A stretch of DNA of 64,000 nucleotides, taken from contig NC_066531.1 in assembly GCF_024679095.1 (NCBI RefSeq), positions 6,228,250 through 6,292,249 of the forward strand. The letters run 5' to 3'. Each line of letters opens with the position of its first letter. Positions within the stretch are counted from its first letter, which is position 1. Positions 21,140 to 33,019 of the stretch are shown piece by piece. The stretch is from Eriocheir sinensis. Its lineage: Eukaryota > Arthropoda > Malacostraca > Decapoda > Varunidae. The notes under the pieces are model-generated. The model had not been told where the DNA came from. It worked only from the letters and a program-made list of their open reading frames with translations, and searched no databases. A program made the translations under genes and the position numbers.

Positions 21140-21509
21140 CGCGTTGAGTGTGGGCGGAGATTGAGAGCCAGCCGGCGAATCAGCGAGGAGTGTGGCGCGG
21201 CATTAGAAAACCGTAGCTACCTTCCTAAATATGCGGCCGGCATATCTTCCCAGGCCCGTGGATTCGTAGCTCCGCGCGCTGCCCACCACACCGCGGAGGC
21301 ACACTATCCACAACCCCGGTAAATGTGTCACCAATATCAGCCAAGACTGATTGTTGTAATAAAACGTATGTACTAACGTAAATACATCGTTCCATTGACT
21401 CAGATACTTGACAGCAGCAGAGTAGAAGCTGTGGACAGAAGTCTGGTGGCCACGGTAATGGTGGCGGCGAAGGAACGCCCGAACTTATATAATTTGCAGC
21501 CGAACAGTG

Positions 21510-21575
<66 letters not shown>

Positions 21576-21802
21576 AATAATGACAGCGTACAAAGGCAAT
21601 CTTATCCACACACGGGTAATTCCCTCTGGCCCACCATATGATGTTAGAGGACGGACACACGACACACTTGGAGTAATTCCGAAATTCAAAGTAAATTTCA
21701 TATACAATTTATCTTCCAGATTATCAATAACAGCCACAATTACCACAAATTAGTCACGATTATTGATGATTGGTAGTGAGTTACTTTATTCAATCCGTGA
21801 GT
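21140..21802. other. No recognised gene; (TG)n microsatellite
   Basis: Mostly unique sequence with CG-rich stretches (21230-21300) and a (TG)n array at 21511-21574. The minus-strand frame through the array is repeat-driven. Confidence 0.6.
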
Positions 21803-21962
21803 TGTAGCAGTCACCGCTCGAATCGCGTGTTCCTTCCCCTCAGTGACATAAGAAAATGGTGCACTGCACAGAATACTTTAAAATTGTGTTTTCATGTTCA
21901 TCGTTAGTACTTGTCTCTATCCGTGAGCCGATTAGCACTTAGAACACTCGCTACCACCAACA
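21803..21962 (+). mobile_element. 5' LTR (160 bp) of a young gypsy-type element
   Basis: TGTAGCAGTC...CACCAACA, one substitution different from the LTR at 23191. It is flanked by GAGT at 21799-21802, matching GAGT at 23351-23354. Confidence 0.93.
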
Positions 21963-21964
21963 AT

Positions 21965-21980
21965 TGGTGACCCCGGAGTG
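21965..21980 (+). promoter_or_regulatory. Candidate primer binding site
   Basis: TGGTGACCCCGGAGTG begins two bases after the 5' LTR, the expected place and form (TGG start) for a tRNA primer binding site. The tRNA is not identified. Confidence 0.65.
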
Positions 21981-22185
21981 TTGCTATGGTTCAAGGTGGC
22001 TTATAGCCGGTGCTGCACAAGGCACTCTCCCAGAGTGGAGGACCTGGGCAGGGTAACTTGTCCATCTGTCCGCCTCTCCTGGGCAAAATCCTCACCTCCA
22101 TTCGGGGTTCGTGGGGCTGAGCACTCAGGTCGGGAGAACATTACGCCGCAGGCGTAGTTGCCACCTTCAGGGTTTTCCCTGCCCT

Positions 22186-22470
22186 CCCCTGGCGCCTTCT
22201 GCGCCTTCCCCAGGCACCCCTCTGTGCCCCCAGACGCCTTCTGCGTCTCCCCCAGGCACCTCTGTGCCTCCCCTAGGCACCCTCTGTGCGCCTCTTCCAG
22301 GCACCCTCTGTGCGCCTCTTCCAGGCACCCTCTGTGCGCCTCTTCCAGGCACCCTCTGTGCGCCTCTTCCAGGCACCCTCTGTGCGCCTCTTCTAGGCTC
22401 CCTCTGTGCGCCTCTTCTAGGCTCCCTCTGTGCGCCTCCTCCAGGCATCTTCAGCGCCCTTCAGGCATCT
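22186..22470 (+). repeat. 24-bp tandem array in the gypsy interior
   Basis: Unit tgcgcctcttccaggcac plus cctctg, at least seven tight copies at 22269-22448 with diverged units on both sides. Confidence 0.93.
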
Positions 22471-22845
22471 TTTGTGCCCCATGGTGCTTCTCCCGGCGCT
22501 CACCCCCCCACCCCTCCTCCTCCCTGCTTTTCTGCTGGTCCGGCGACTGAGACACGCACATCGTGTGACACACTACACAGACTCAGTGAACACTCAAACA
22601 CAGTGCGACATATTACTGAGACACACAGTGCCACACACTCAGTGTACACGCCACACACAGACTCAGTGTACACGCCATACAGACTCAGTGTATACGCCAC
22701 CACACACCGCAGACTCAGTGCACACGCAGACACAGTGTGACACCCCACTGGGATTACTAGCTGCCCCCTGGATTAACCACCGCCTCCTGGATCTACCACC
22801 GCCCCCTGCGGCGTCCAGGACTTCGCCGCCCGCCTCAAAGGTGCC

Positions 22846-23169
22846 ATGAGGAGCCTCCAGCCGGTGCAGCCTCGCTCTTCCCCGAAGAAGACCTTCGTCA
22901 ACCAGGACCTCGACACCTGCACCCACGTCTTCGTGCGCGTGGATGCCGTTCGGCGGCCCCTGCAGCAGCCCTACCAAGGACCCTACCGCGTCCTGAGACG
23001 GACCAGAAAGACTGTCACGATAGACAAACATGGTTCTCAGGACGCGGTCTCCATAGACAGGGTCAAGCCGGCGTACCTGCTGGCCCCAGACCAGGCGCCC
23101 CAGCTCTCCGTCGCCGAAACAACACCGTCTGCACCAGTCCGCACCAGGAAGATATCGTTCCTTCTATGA
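22846..23169 (+). CDS. Gypsy integrase C-terminal (GPY/F) remnant
   Basis: 107 open codons. HVFVRVDAVRRPLQ, PYQGPYRVLRRT and SIDRVKPAYL match the post-core integrase tail of gypsy-group pol, and the stop lies 20 bp before the 3' LTR, as in complete elements. The catalytic core is missing. Confidence 0.85.
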   Translation: MRSLQPVQPRSSPKKTFVNQDLDTCTHVFVRVDAVRRPLQQPYQGPYRVLRRTRKTVTIDKHGSQDAVSIDRVKPAYLLAPDQAPQLSVAETTPSAPVRTRKISFLL

Positions 23170-23190
23170 AGTCACTGGGGGGGGAATATC

Positions 23191-23350
23191 TGTAGCAGTC
23201 ACCGCTCGAATCGCGTGTTCCTTCCCCTCAGTGACATAAGAAAATGGTGCACTGCACAGAATACTTTAAAATTGTGTTTTCATGTTCATCGTTAGTACTT
23301 GTCTCTATCCGTGAGCCGATTAGCACTTAGAACACTCGCCACCACCAACA
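23191..23350 (+). mobile_element. 3' LTR (160 bp)
   Basis: Identical to the 5' LTR except cgcC for cgcT near the end. GAGT follows. Confidence 0.93.
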
Positions 23351-24654
23351 GAGTTACTACGGGGTATTTTTCGACGAATATATTAAAAATAGTAAGAGTA
23401 CATGTTTTTCGCTCAGCATGGCCGGGAAAGCCTAAACTGCCAGGTGGTGAGGCTTGTTTTCGTAAAATTAGAACCCCTTCCACCTGGAGGGGCTGTTGCG
23501 TCATAGCCGGACATACGCGTCAACATGTGCATGTATCGTTCAATGCTTGTATATAAGTAAAAATTACATTTGAATATTTTTTTCTCCGTAAAGTTTCTCA
23601 TGTCATTCTCTCCTCCGAGCGGCGAGACAGGGGAGGAAGAGAGGCGCCAAAGCCAGTGCCAGTCGGAACAGACGGGGAGAGTGCGTCGTAGTTTTCTCTC
23701 CACTCCAGCCAAAAAAACGTCCTTACAAATGATGTACAAGCGCAAGGCAACCATAAATAGTCATCAACATCAAGAGGGCTTATGGAGCGGCCAACTCAGA
23801 AAACAAGCAAGAGAGTAGCGTAGAAGCGAGGTATTTACAGGTAGAAGCGAGGTGGGGACCAGACGCCTTATCATTCTTCAGTAAGTCAACAAGGTATACA
23901 CAACAATACGTGAATAATAAATACAAATGGCAAGACAGGGATGAAATGGAAAAACATATTTGGAGCCAATATCTCGAAAAGTAGTTTTTAAATTAAAAAA
24001 ATCATAAATCGAAAAAGTCTGACCGACTTTTGTTAGGTATCATTTAAAAATACAACTAAAGGACAATTTTTGCTATTGATAAAATGTCAAAAAATGTCAA
24101 AAGAAAACGGGACACAATGAAAAAAATCGTGACAATTTTTTTTTCGAAGACAAAACAAAAAGTCCAAAATTTTATCAATGCGAAATGTAGATAGGTAAAC
24201 AAAGTTTCTATGTTTTTTTTTCAAAGCGATTAACTGAAATATAAAGCATGCGAAACAAACAAACAAAAAAAACCCCGCTTTGTTTGAGTCTCCTCACCCG
24301 AATTTAATGTAAATTCACAGAGTATCACACCTTTACACCGACAAAAAACATACTAAGATTTCAAAGCTAATGGACGTACCATATACACAGTAGGACACCC
24401 CGTAGTCGCAGCCCTTAAAATTTTCTACCGATGAGATTATTACTATTTACGGTAAAAGTCAATAAACACGAACACACACACACACACACACAAAAAAAAA
24501 AAACCTCCAATCGCGGCTCCTGCTAATATAAACAGGAATGGCCAGAAGAAACACTGATGAATCATTATAGTGTATACCGATGTAAGTTTAGTGTATACAG
24601 ATGTAAGTCCTTGAACACTGTGTAAGACTACCCGTGTTATTTATTTACTTTTTT
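23351..24654. other. No recognised gene
   Basis: AT-rich sequence. 23930-24330 is rich in A/T homopolymer runs and has no open frame worth calling; a short (CA)n lies at 24472-24492. It may be old transposon sequence but no termini are visible. Confidence 0.5.
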
Positions 24655-24748
24655 ACGTATTAGCCGAGAGCTGGGGTAGGCTTTCTTGGTGGGGGCCTGG
24701 TTGTCGGCCCAAGCTCGCTGTGGCACAGGCAAATGTTTATAAAGGCAC
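24655..24748 (-). mobile_element. SINE 3' fragment
   Basis: The stretch ggtgggggcctggttgtcgg, cccaagctcgctgtggcac and aaatgtttataaaggcac parallels the body of the SINE at 5118-5200. The tRNA-like half is missing; a family A copy starts at its edge. Confidence 0.55.
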
Positions 24749-24749
24749 A

Positions 24750-25315
24750 GCTCCTATCCATTTACAGGGGCCTTGTCCGCCCTCGTATGGAGTATGCATC
24801 TCACGTGTGGGGGGGCTACACTCACACAGATCTCTTGGACAGAGTGGAGTCTAAGGCTCTTCGTCTCATCATCTCTCCTCCTCTTACTAATAGTTTTCTA
24901 CCTCTTAAATTTCGCCGCCATGTTGCCTCTCTTTCTATCTTCTATCGATAGTTTCATGCTGACTGCTCTTCCGAACTTGCTAACTGTATGCCTCCCCCCC
25001 TCCCGCGGCCTCGCCACACACGACTTTCTACTCAAGCTCATCCCTTTACTGTCCAAATCCCTTACCCAAGAGTTAACCAGCATCTTCACTCTTTCATCCC
25101 TCACGCTGGTAATCTCTGGAACAATCTTCCTTCATCTGTATTTCCTCCTGCCTACGACTTGAACTCCTTCAAGAGGAGGGTATCAGGACACCTCTCCTCC
25201 CGAAACTGACCTATCTTTCGGCCACTCCTCTTAACTCTTTTTAGGAGCATTTTTTTTTATTTTTTTTTTACATTTGTTACCTTTATGTCCTTGAACTGAC
25301 TCCTCTGCTGTAAAA
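24750..25315 (+). mobile_element. Family A 3' fragment
   Basis: Encodes VRPRMEYASHVWGG, ESKALRLIISPP and the C-terminal tail to RRVSGHLSSRN, ending ctgctgtaaaaaaa and passing into a (TA)n array. Confidence 0.85.
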
Positions 25316-25326
25316 AAAAAAAATAA

Positions 25327-25329
<3 letters not shown>

Positions 25330-25403
<74 letters not shown>
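25330..25403. repeat. (TA)n microsatellite
   Basis: About 37 TA units between a family A tail and a family B fragment. Confidence 0.95.
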
Positions 25404-26171
<768 letters not shown>

Positions 26172-26379
26172 CACGTACGGGTTTGCAGATCACTGTGGAT
26201 CCCTGTGAGCCACCATCCTCTGGGAGCGACCTTTGAGCTCATTATATGACCGGTCTATGGATGGAATGAAGCCAATACACACACTCACTCTCCGCTACGA
26301 GATCACAAAATCTCGATTTACATCCGGTATAAAATTATTGCCATGTGAAGTGGGTTACACGTGGAAGGAAACATGCCCA

Positions 26380-26510
26380 AGTGTTTCCGTCCAGCCTGGG
26401 AATCGAACCTGGTTCTTTTACGTGTGTGTGTGTGTAATTCACCTCCTCTTGGTATGCTGCGGGTCTATCTCGAGACAGCCAGCCGTTCCCCTACGGAAGA
26501 GCACAGAGCT
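26380..26510 (-). mobile_element. Possible tRNA-like (SINE head) remnant
   Basis: The minus strand has a B-box match GGTTCGATTCC (26399-26409) and an A-box-like TAGGGGAACGG (26483-26493), separated by about 75 bp that include a short TG run. A (TG)n array flanks it. The spacing is long, so this is tentative. Confidence 0.3.
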
Positions 26511-26562
<52 letters not shown>

Positions 26563-26914
26563 ACAACATAATATAGTAATTGTGTTTCCACCTTTTCGGA
26601 TTACCTAAACTCTGATAATATTATCGTGTTGAGGAGAATTGTATGTGTCAGCTGTTATTATTTACTTTTTCAACGCCTTGGTAATTCTGTAAAAATAATC
26701 CAAATGAAGTAAAGCTTGGTAAACATTCATAACAACCACTTTGACCTATTTTTATACTCGCCTTATGTTATTTATATTTGAGAATTTGAAATTTATTCAT
26801 TACAGTTCCAGTGCACTACCATCCTAAGTTGATTGATGAAAGAAAGAAGTAACTATTACGCGAGATAGTGAACCACAGAGAATACTGAAAACTTGAAGTG
26901 CGGAAAGTCCAGCG

Positions 26915-27305
26915 GATGGAAGGCGAGAAGGGACGCACTGAAGTTATCCTTCCACCTCGGAATAGATTGCAAACGTACGTGTTGCCGTACATAAGAGATG
27001 AAATTGCCGTGCCAGAGCTTATTCTGTCAATCATTTATTGGTACACAGCACAACAAACACACCGACCCCAGAAAATTTGGAGCTATTTAGTGAAACATGT
27101 CATTGGGATCTGTAATGCAACTTCCTCACTAAATAGCTGCAAACTTTTCTGGGTCGATGTGTTTGTTGTATATATGTAACATTAAATGTTTGACAGAATA
27201 AGCTCTGACACGGCAATTTCATCTCTTATGTACGACAACACGTTTGCAATCTATTTCGAGTTGAAGGAATAACTTATAGTGCGTCCCTTCTCGCCTTCCC
27301 TCCGC
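26915..27305. repeat. Large imperfect palindrome (fold-back element)
   Basis: The left arm 26915-27092 (gaaggcgagaagggacgcac to gagctatttagtga) matches the reverse complement of 27125-27303. The loop is about 32 bp around 27093-27124. It fits a fold-back or MITE-like non-autonomous transposon; no transposase and no clear target duplication are seen. Confidence 0.8.
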
Positions 27306-27411
27306 GAGGCGTCTCGGGAGAACTTTCAGCTGCGTACGAAGACAATGGGTACGGATATATATAAATATATAAATATGTAAATAAATTATGCTGCCTAGTT
27401 TATTGTAATTG

Positions 27412-27715
27412 TTTTTTTTTTTTTTTTTTTTTTTTTTACAGCAAAGGAGACAGCTCAAGGGCACAAAAAAGTAAACATTAATATAAAAAAAAGCCCGCTA
27501 CTCGCTGCTCCTAAAAAGAATCCAAAGAGGTGGCCGAAAGATAAGTCAGTTTCGGGAGGAGAGGTGTCCTGATACCCTCCTCTTGAAAGAGTTCAAGTCG
27601 TAGGCAGGAGGAAATACAGATGAAGGAAGATTGTTCCAGAGTTTACCAGCGTGAGGGATGAAAGAGTGAAGATGCTGGTTAACTCTTGCATAAGGGGTTT
27701 GGACAGTATAGGGAT
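27412..27715 (-). mobile_element. Family A, 3' end of the split long copy
   Basis: Minus strand: from QTPYARVNQHLHSFIPHAGK to RRVSGHLSSRN, then 3' UTR and poly-A (T run at 27412-27436). Its upstream half resumes at 33020 after removal of element B. Confidence 0.88.
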
Positions 27716-27804
27716 AAGAACATAAGAACATAAGAACGCAGGAGTCTGCAAGAGGCCGGTAGGCCTGTACGAGGCAGCTCCTTTGACCCTAAGCTCCCGT
27801 GTAT

Positions 27805-30720
27805 CTAACCCCACCTATTATCGCTGTCCATGAATTTATCTAGTCTATTTTTGAATGTGACAATTGTATTGGCACTCACCACATGACTGCTAAGCCTATT
27901 CCACTCATCCACCACCCTGTTAGTAAACCAATTTTTGCCTATGTCCCTGTTGAATCTGAATTTATCCAGTTTAAACCCGTTACTTCGTGTCCTACCCGGT
28001 TCTCTTACCAACAAAACCTTATGAATGTCTCCCTTATTAAAGCCCTTCATCCATTTATAAACCTCGATCATGTCTCCACGCACCCTTCGCCTTTCTAGAG
28101 AATGCAAGTTTAACTGTTTGAGTCTTTCCTCGTATGGCAAGTTTCTCAACCCCTGAATCATCTTAGTCATCCTCCTCTGCACCGATTCTAACATTTTGAT
28201 ATCCATTCTATAGTAGGGTGACTAGAACTGAACCGCATAGTCAAGATGAGGTTTAACTAATGCTAAATATAGTTTGAGGAAGACTTCGGGGCTTCTGTTG
28301 CTTACGCTCCTTGAAATAAATCCCAGTACCCTATTAGCTCGATTTCTAGCTTGAATGCATTGTGCCCTTGGACGGAGATCAGAGCTCACTAAGACCCCTA
28401 AATCCTCTCTCGCACCCAGACCTACTTATGAGAGTGTCATTTAAGCAATAGTTATGTGAGGGGTTGTTCCTACCTACACTCAGAATACTGCACTTCCTAC
28501 ATTGAACTCCATCTGCCATTTATCCGCCCAGTCATATAATCTGTTGAGTTCACCTTGGAGAATACTAGCGTCCTGATCCGACTCAATTACTCTACCGATC
28601 TTCGTATCATCTGCAAATTTACTAACATCACTACTAATTCCTGTGTCTAAGTCATTGATATAAATTATGAACAAAAGTGGACCTAATACCGAACCTTGTG
28701 GGACCCCACTCGTAACACATCCCCAGTCAGATCTTTTACCATTGATTTGCACTCTTTGCTTCCTATTGCTAAGCCACGCCTTGACCCAGTTCAAAACTTT
28801 ACCCTCTACTCCGTGAGCCTGTAATTTAAGCAACAGTCGTTGGTGAGGAACTTTGTCAAACGCTTTACTAAAATCAAGATAGATTACATCATAATTTTCA
28901 TCTCTGTCAACCGCCTCAAATACTTTATTGTAGAAGGACAAGAGATTGGTGAGGCATGACCTGCCTTTTGTGAACCCATGCTGCGAGTCGTGAATTAAGC
29001 TATGTTTCTCTAAATGCTCCCGAATGTTCCTGGCTATTATGGACTCCAGCATCTTCCCTATAACCGATGTTAAGCTAATTGGGCGATAGTTTGAAGCAAC
29101 TGACCTGTCCCCTTTTGAAAATCGGCGTCACATTAGCTACTTTCCATAGGCTCGGCACATAGTTAGTATTTACCGACATCTTAAAGATGTCGGTTAGTGG
29201 GTCACTGATTATATCACCTAGCTCCTTTAATACCCTCGGAAATATCCCGTCAGGACCTGGCGACTTGTTCTTCTTAAGCTTATCTATCTCATCCTGAACT
29301 ACTTGCCTGGTAATGATTATATCCCTCAATTTATCGCCATCCCCGCCCTCGTACACCTGAACTCTTTCCGGTATAGTCGTTCGATCCTCCTGTGTGAATA
29401 CTGAAAGGAAGTAGTCGTTCAACAATGTGCTCATATTTTCGTAATTTTCTACTAGCTCCCCTGTGTTTGTTTTCAGCGGTCCAATTTTCTCCGTGTTTTT
29501 GTTCTATACATCTGAAAGAAGCCCTTAGGATTACTTTTCGCCTCATTTGCTACTTTGATCTCATAGTTCTTTTTGCTATCCTGGTGTTTTTCTTAACTAA
29601 TCTAGATAGTTCGACGTACCGGCCCCTGAGATGTGTTTCCCCATTCTTTATTTTCTGATAAATTCCCTTCTTTAACCCAATCTCGTGTTTTAGTCCACGA
29701 GTCATCCACTTAGGATCATTGTTTTCTTTTCTAAGTGTTCGCTGTGGTATATGCTGTTCTTGCCCCTCTACTATTACTCTAACTAAATTATTGTAAGACA
29801 TTTCTACCTGGTTCTCCTGGCTCTCCAATCCGCAGTTCTGGCCCTCATGAATCCCTAAATTATCCCAGTTTACCCCTTCAAGATGTCTTCGAAGCCCCTC
29901 GTAGTTTGCTCTTCTAAAATCTGGCACTAACACTGGGTTTGGATCACGGGTTACCGCCCAGTCTAACCTAAAACGAACCGTTCTGTGATCACTATTTCCT
30001 AACTCTCCGCCCACCTCCAACTCACGTAGCAAGTTCCCATTATTGGTTAGGACTAAGTCTAATATGTTATCTCCTCTGGTAGGCTCAGTAACTACCTGCT
30101 TAAGGAAATTATCTTGTATAACTTCAAGAAAGTCCTCGGCTTCCAGGTCACCCACTAGATCTTCCCAGTCTATATTCCTATAATTAAAGTCCCCATTACG
30201 CAGACATTTCTACTCATACTGCCCTGCCAATCTCCTGTAGTAATATACTCGTGTCCTGCCTGTTAAGGTTGGGTGGCCTGTATATAACTCCTAGAGTTAG
30301 TTTTTCTTTCCCTTTGTAAACGTCCACCCAAACTGATTCTGAATCCATGTTAGTTTTGACTGAGTTGTTAACTAAACATTTAAGTGAGTCTTTAACATAT
30401 AGCGCAACTCCACCTCCCTTTCTGCCCCTTCTGTCTTTGTGAAACATCTGATAACCCGTTATTTCAAATTCTGACCTAAAATTTCTATTAGCAAAGTCTA
30501 TCCATGTCTCAGTGATCGCTATTATGTCAAAATTTTCTGAACAAGCTTCACCCCTTAGTAAGTCTATCTTGTTTCTGAGGCTCCTGCTGTTAGTATAGAA
30601 GATTCTTAGCCCGTCCTCTGTTACTCCTCTAGAATTACTTCTAAGCTGCCTGGTTATATTATGAGTTAGTTGTCCCCTCCCATTACTCCTCCCATTGCTC
30701 CCATTACTCCTCCCCCCCTC
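27805..30720 (-). pseudogene. Family B ORF2: AP endonuclease and reverse transcriptase
   Basis: Endonuclease blocks in order: YTNSRSLRNKIDLL, AITETWID, GGGVALYVKD, GVIYRPPN, NGDFNYRNIDW (30200-30170) and NSDHRTVRF. Then linker, TRQVVQDEIDKLKKNKSPGP, NVTPIFK, SQHGFTKGRSCLTNLLSF, LDFSKAFDKVPHQRLL, GVPQGSVLGPLLFIIYINDL, KFADDTKIGRV (catalytic) and the C-terminal RRMTKMIQGLRNLPYEERL. It nicks target DNA and copies its RNA there. Reading needs several frame changes (near 30160, 29550, 29110 and 28480). Confidence 0.88.
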
Positions 30721-30722
30721 GC

Positions 30723-32287
30723 CTATACTAAAAAATCCCTCAGGGTACCAAGTGCTCGCTCAAGGGAGTCTGAGAGAGCCTCAACACCCTTGAACGTCAA
30801 GTGTATCCCGTCACGGGCGTAGAGGGCGTCGTTGCCAAAGAAGAGGTCCCAATTGTCGACGAACAGCTACCGACTGCGCTCGCAGTGCTCAGCAAGTCTG
30901 CTGTTCACTGCTATCGCCCTGGACAGCCATCCATCGCCAACGCCCCTCCTTGGCAGGACGCCACACACTACTGGTGACCCACCAGCGTCACGTATCCTGC
31001 CTAACAATTCTCTAAAACGCCTGAGAAGGTCCTCGCTTGGCACACGAGAAACGTCGTTTCCGCCACAGCTGAGAAAGACAATGGGGTTCGATCCTCGCTT
31101 GCCATACACGCCTCAATCCTGTCTGATATATGGCCCACCCTGCCCCTGGGAAACACACTCGTCCTGTTCTTATCCTTGGAGCAAAATACCTGTCAACATA
31201 ACGAACCTGACTATCACCAACAACAAGAACCCGACGGTCGGAAGGGGGCCAGGAGGGGTGGGTGAAGGGGGAGAGGGAGAGCGGAAGGAGGGGCGGGACA
31301 TGCTGGTAAGAAAGAGGAGAAATTGTGTAAGAGGTGGAAGGTGGAAATGGGGAGTATGAGTAGTAAGATTAAGAAGGAGAAAGGTAGGGTGAGGTGGGTG
31401 AGGGAGGAATGGACGAGGAGAGGGAGGAGGAAGAGGGGGCCCGTGAAGGGAAGGGCCTGGTGTGGGAGGGCGGGAGGAGCGAGGAGGCGTAGGACAAGGA
31501 GGAGAGAGAGGGAGAGGAGGAGGAGGGGAGAGGGCGGGAAGAGGGGAGAGGGGGACGGAAGAGGAAGGCGAGGAATTTGAGGCGGAGGAGGAGGAGGAGG
31601 GGGAGGGGGAGGAGGAGGAGGAGGAGGAGGAGGAGGAGGAGGACGGAGGAGGTGTTGAAGGGGAGGTTGAGGATGGGGAGGCAGGGACGGACGAGGAGAG
31701 GGAGGAGGACGAGGTGGACGGGGAAGGTGAAGGACAGGTGGGAGGGAGGGACGAGCGAAGAGGCGGAGGACAAGTTGGAGGAAGAGGGGAGAGGAGGAGG
31801 AGGAGAGTGGGCGGGAAGAGGGGAGAGGGGGGACGGAGGAGGAAGGCGAGGAGGAGGAGGAGGAGGAGGAGGAGGAAGAAGAGGAGAAGGAGGGGTGGGA
31901 AGCGGGGAGATCGGAGATGGTCGAGGAGGAGGAGGAGGAGGAGGATGGGAGGGGCTGCTGTGTGGTTGAAGACAATACTAGAGGGGAGGAGGACGAGGAA
32001 GAGGAGGAAGAGGAGGGGGAGGAGGACGAGGAAGAAGAGGAAGAGGAAGGGGAGGAGGAGGAGGCGGGGCTTGTTGCTGCTGCACTAACCAGTAAGTGTA
32101 CCTGGGCGGCGAGAGTCGTAACCCTATTCTCTAACTCTATGATCCTCTGATCATCCTTCTGAGTCTTAACGCAGAACCTACAAACGTCCTTGGAAAGAAA
32201 GTACTGCTTGGCCATGCGAAGGCCACACCCAGAACAACGCTTGAGGGACGTCATGGTGAAGATATGGGCGAGGCAAGACGGAAACAA
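30723..32287 (-). pseudogene. Family B ORF1: zinc finger, Ser/Pro linker, SGNH esterase
   Basis: From ATG 32287 or 32254 (MTSLKRCSGCG), a C-x2-C-x14-C-x2-C finger (CSGC to CRFC) is followed by a short coiled coil (RIIELENRVTTLAAQV). A Ser/Pro-rich linker of about 270 codons is encoded by a GGA-rich tract (31240-32080). An SGNH/GDSL esterase follows: block I VLVVGDSQVR (31245-31215), block III SCGGNDVS, and block V DGIHLTFKG before the stop at 30723. Esterase-bearing ORF1 is known from CR1-like elements. One frameshift lies near 31215 and another near 31130. Confidence 0.85.
31240..32080. repeat. GGA-rich tract within ORF1 linker
   Basis: Purine-rich plus strand dominated by GGA/GAG triplets; on the coding strand it gives Ser and Pro runs including 15 or more consecutive Pro. 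Confidence 0.93.
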
Positions 32288-32317
32288 TTAGGCGCGTTAA
32301 GACGATAACAAAGTACG

Positions 32318-32460
32318 CAGCTGCGGTGAGGTCGTCAGGTCAAAAATGTGTATCTAGGAAAACAAACCAACAGCTGGGGTGAGGTCGTCAGGTCAAAAAT
32401 GTGTATCTAGGAAAACAAACCACAGCTGCTGTGAGGTCGCAGTCAGGTCAATTCCCCGGG
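32318..32460 (-). repeat. 53-bp tandem repeats in family B 5' UTR
   Basis: Units start at 32318, 32371 and 32423 (cagctgcggtgaggtcgtca, then gtcaaaaatgtgtatctagg); the third is partial. Confidence 0.9.
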
Positions 32461-33019
32461 GAAAAGGGTGTGTCTCTGGTAAAAAGGCGCGGTTATTTCT
32501 ACCCACCAAGACAAAACATAGGCCAATATTAATATACTGAGAAATCACTTATGTAAAGAAGATAATAACTGTGTTCACTAGGTTTGCGCGGAAAGTGGAT
32601 TATCTAGTGTTTTGTGTGGACTTAGAAATTAACGTAGCTTGGCGCGCCTGATTCACGTAGTCCTATTATCACAGCACAGTAAAGTATCCTAATAATAGAA
32701 GGAGAAGAAAACACAAAAGCAATATAAAAAACACAAAAGCAATATAAAACCGTGTAGCACTGGGTTGGCGTGAAAGAATGTTGAATTTAGTGTAGATGTG
32801 GGAAGCTTAATATACTTGTCCTAGGAGTAACTGTGGATCACTATCTAACTAAGTAAATACTAAATCAGAACACTTAGCGGTCTGTAGTAGAAGGCAGGGT
32901 AATCCTCCTGGTTTTGTAGTCCTCCAGTACAGCAGCAGTTACACAGAAGCACAGAACGCCTCACAAAACAGAGGAAAGAGCGAGTTGGCTCCACACAGCA
33001 GCGGGGCAAAGTCACGTGT

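Larger units (their letters stand above)
21963..23190 (+). mobile_element. Internal region of the deleted gypsy element
   Basis: The 1.2-kb interior has no protease, RT or RNase H. It holds a 24-bp tandem array (22186-22470, PGTLCAPL repeats), a second repeat of ctcagtgtacacgcc type (22620-22740), and at 22846-23169 a C-terminal pol remnant with FVRVDAVRRPLQQPYQGPYR and SIDRVKPAYL. That segment is the GPY/F end of a gypsy integrase. The purine tract TGGGGGGGGAA precedes the 3' LTR. It could move only with proteins supplied by a relative. Confidence 0.85.
27716..33019 (-). mobile_element. Full-length CR1-like retrotransposon (family B)
   Basis: About 5.3 kb inserted in family A, flanked by GGAT at 27712-27715 and 33020-33023. 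On the minus strand the order is 5' UTR with 53-bp repeats (32318-32460), ORF1 (32287-30723), ORF2 with endonuclease and RT (30720-27805), and a 3' tail of repeated aagaacat (plus strand), the short 3' microsatellite expected of CR1. Frameshifts are scattered, so it is recent but not intact. Confidence 0.9.

Noticed and set aside
21225..21746. 173-codon minus-strand frame
   Set aside because: Its middle is His/Thr from the TG array; the flanks show no motif.
22158..22550. Cys/Ala/Ser repeat protein in the gypsy interior
   Set aside because: Frame through the 24-bp array; all three frames are open, so no evidence of selection.
31462..32088. Plus-strand Arg/Glu/Gly-rich frames up to 208 codons
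   Set aside because: They are the complement of the ORF1 Ser/Pro linker and arise from GGA triplets.
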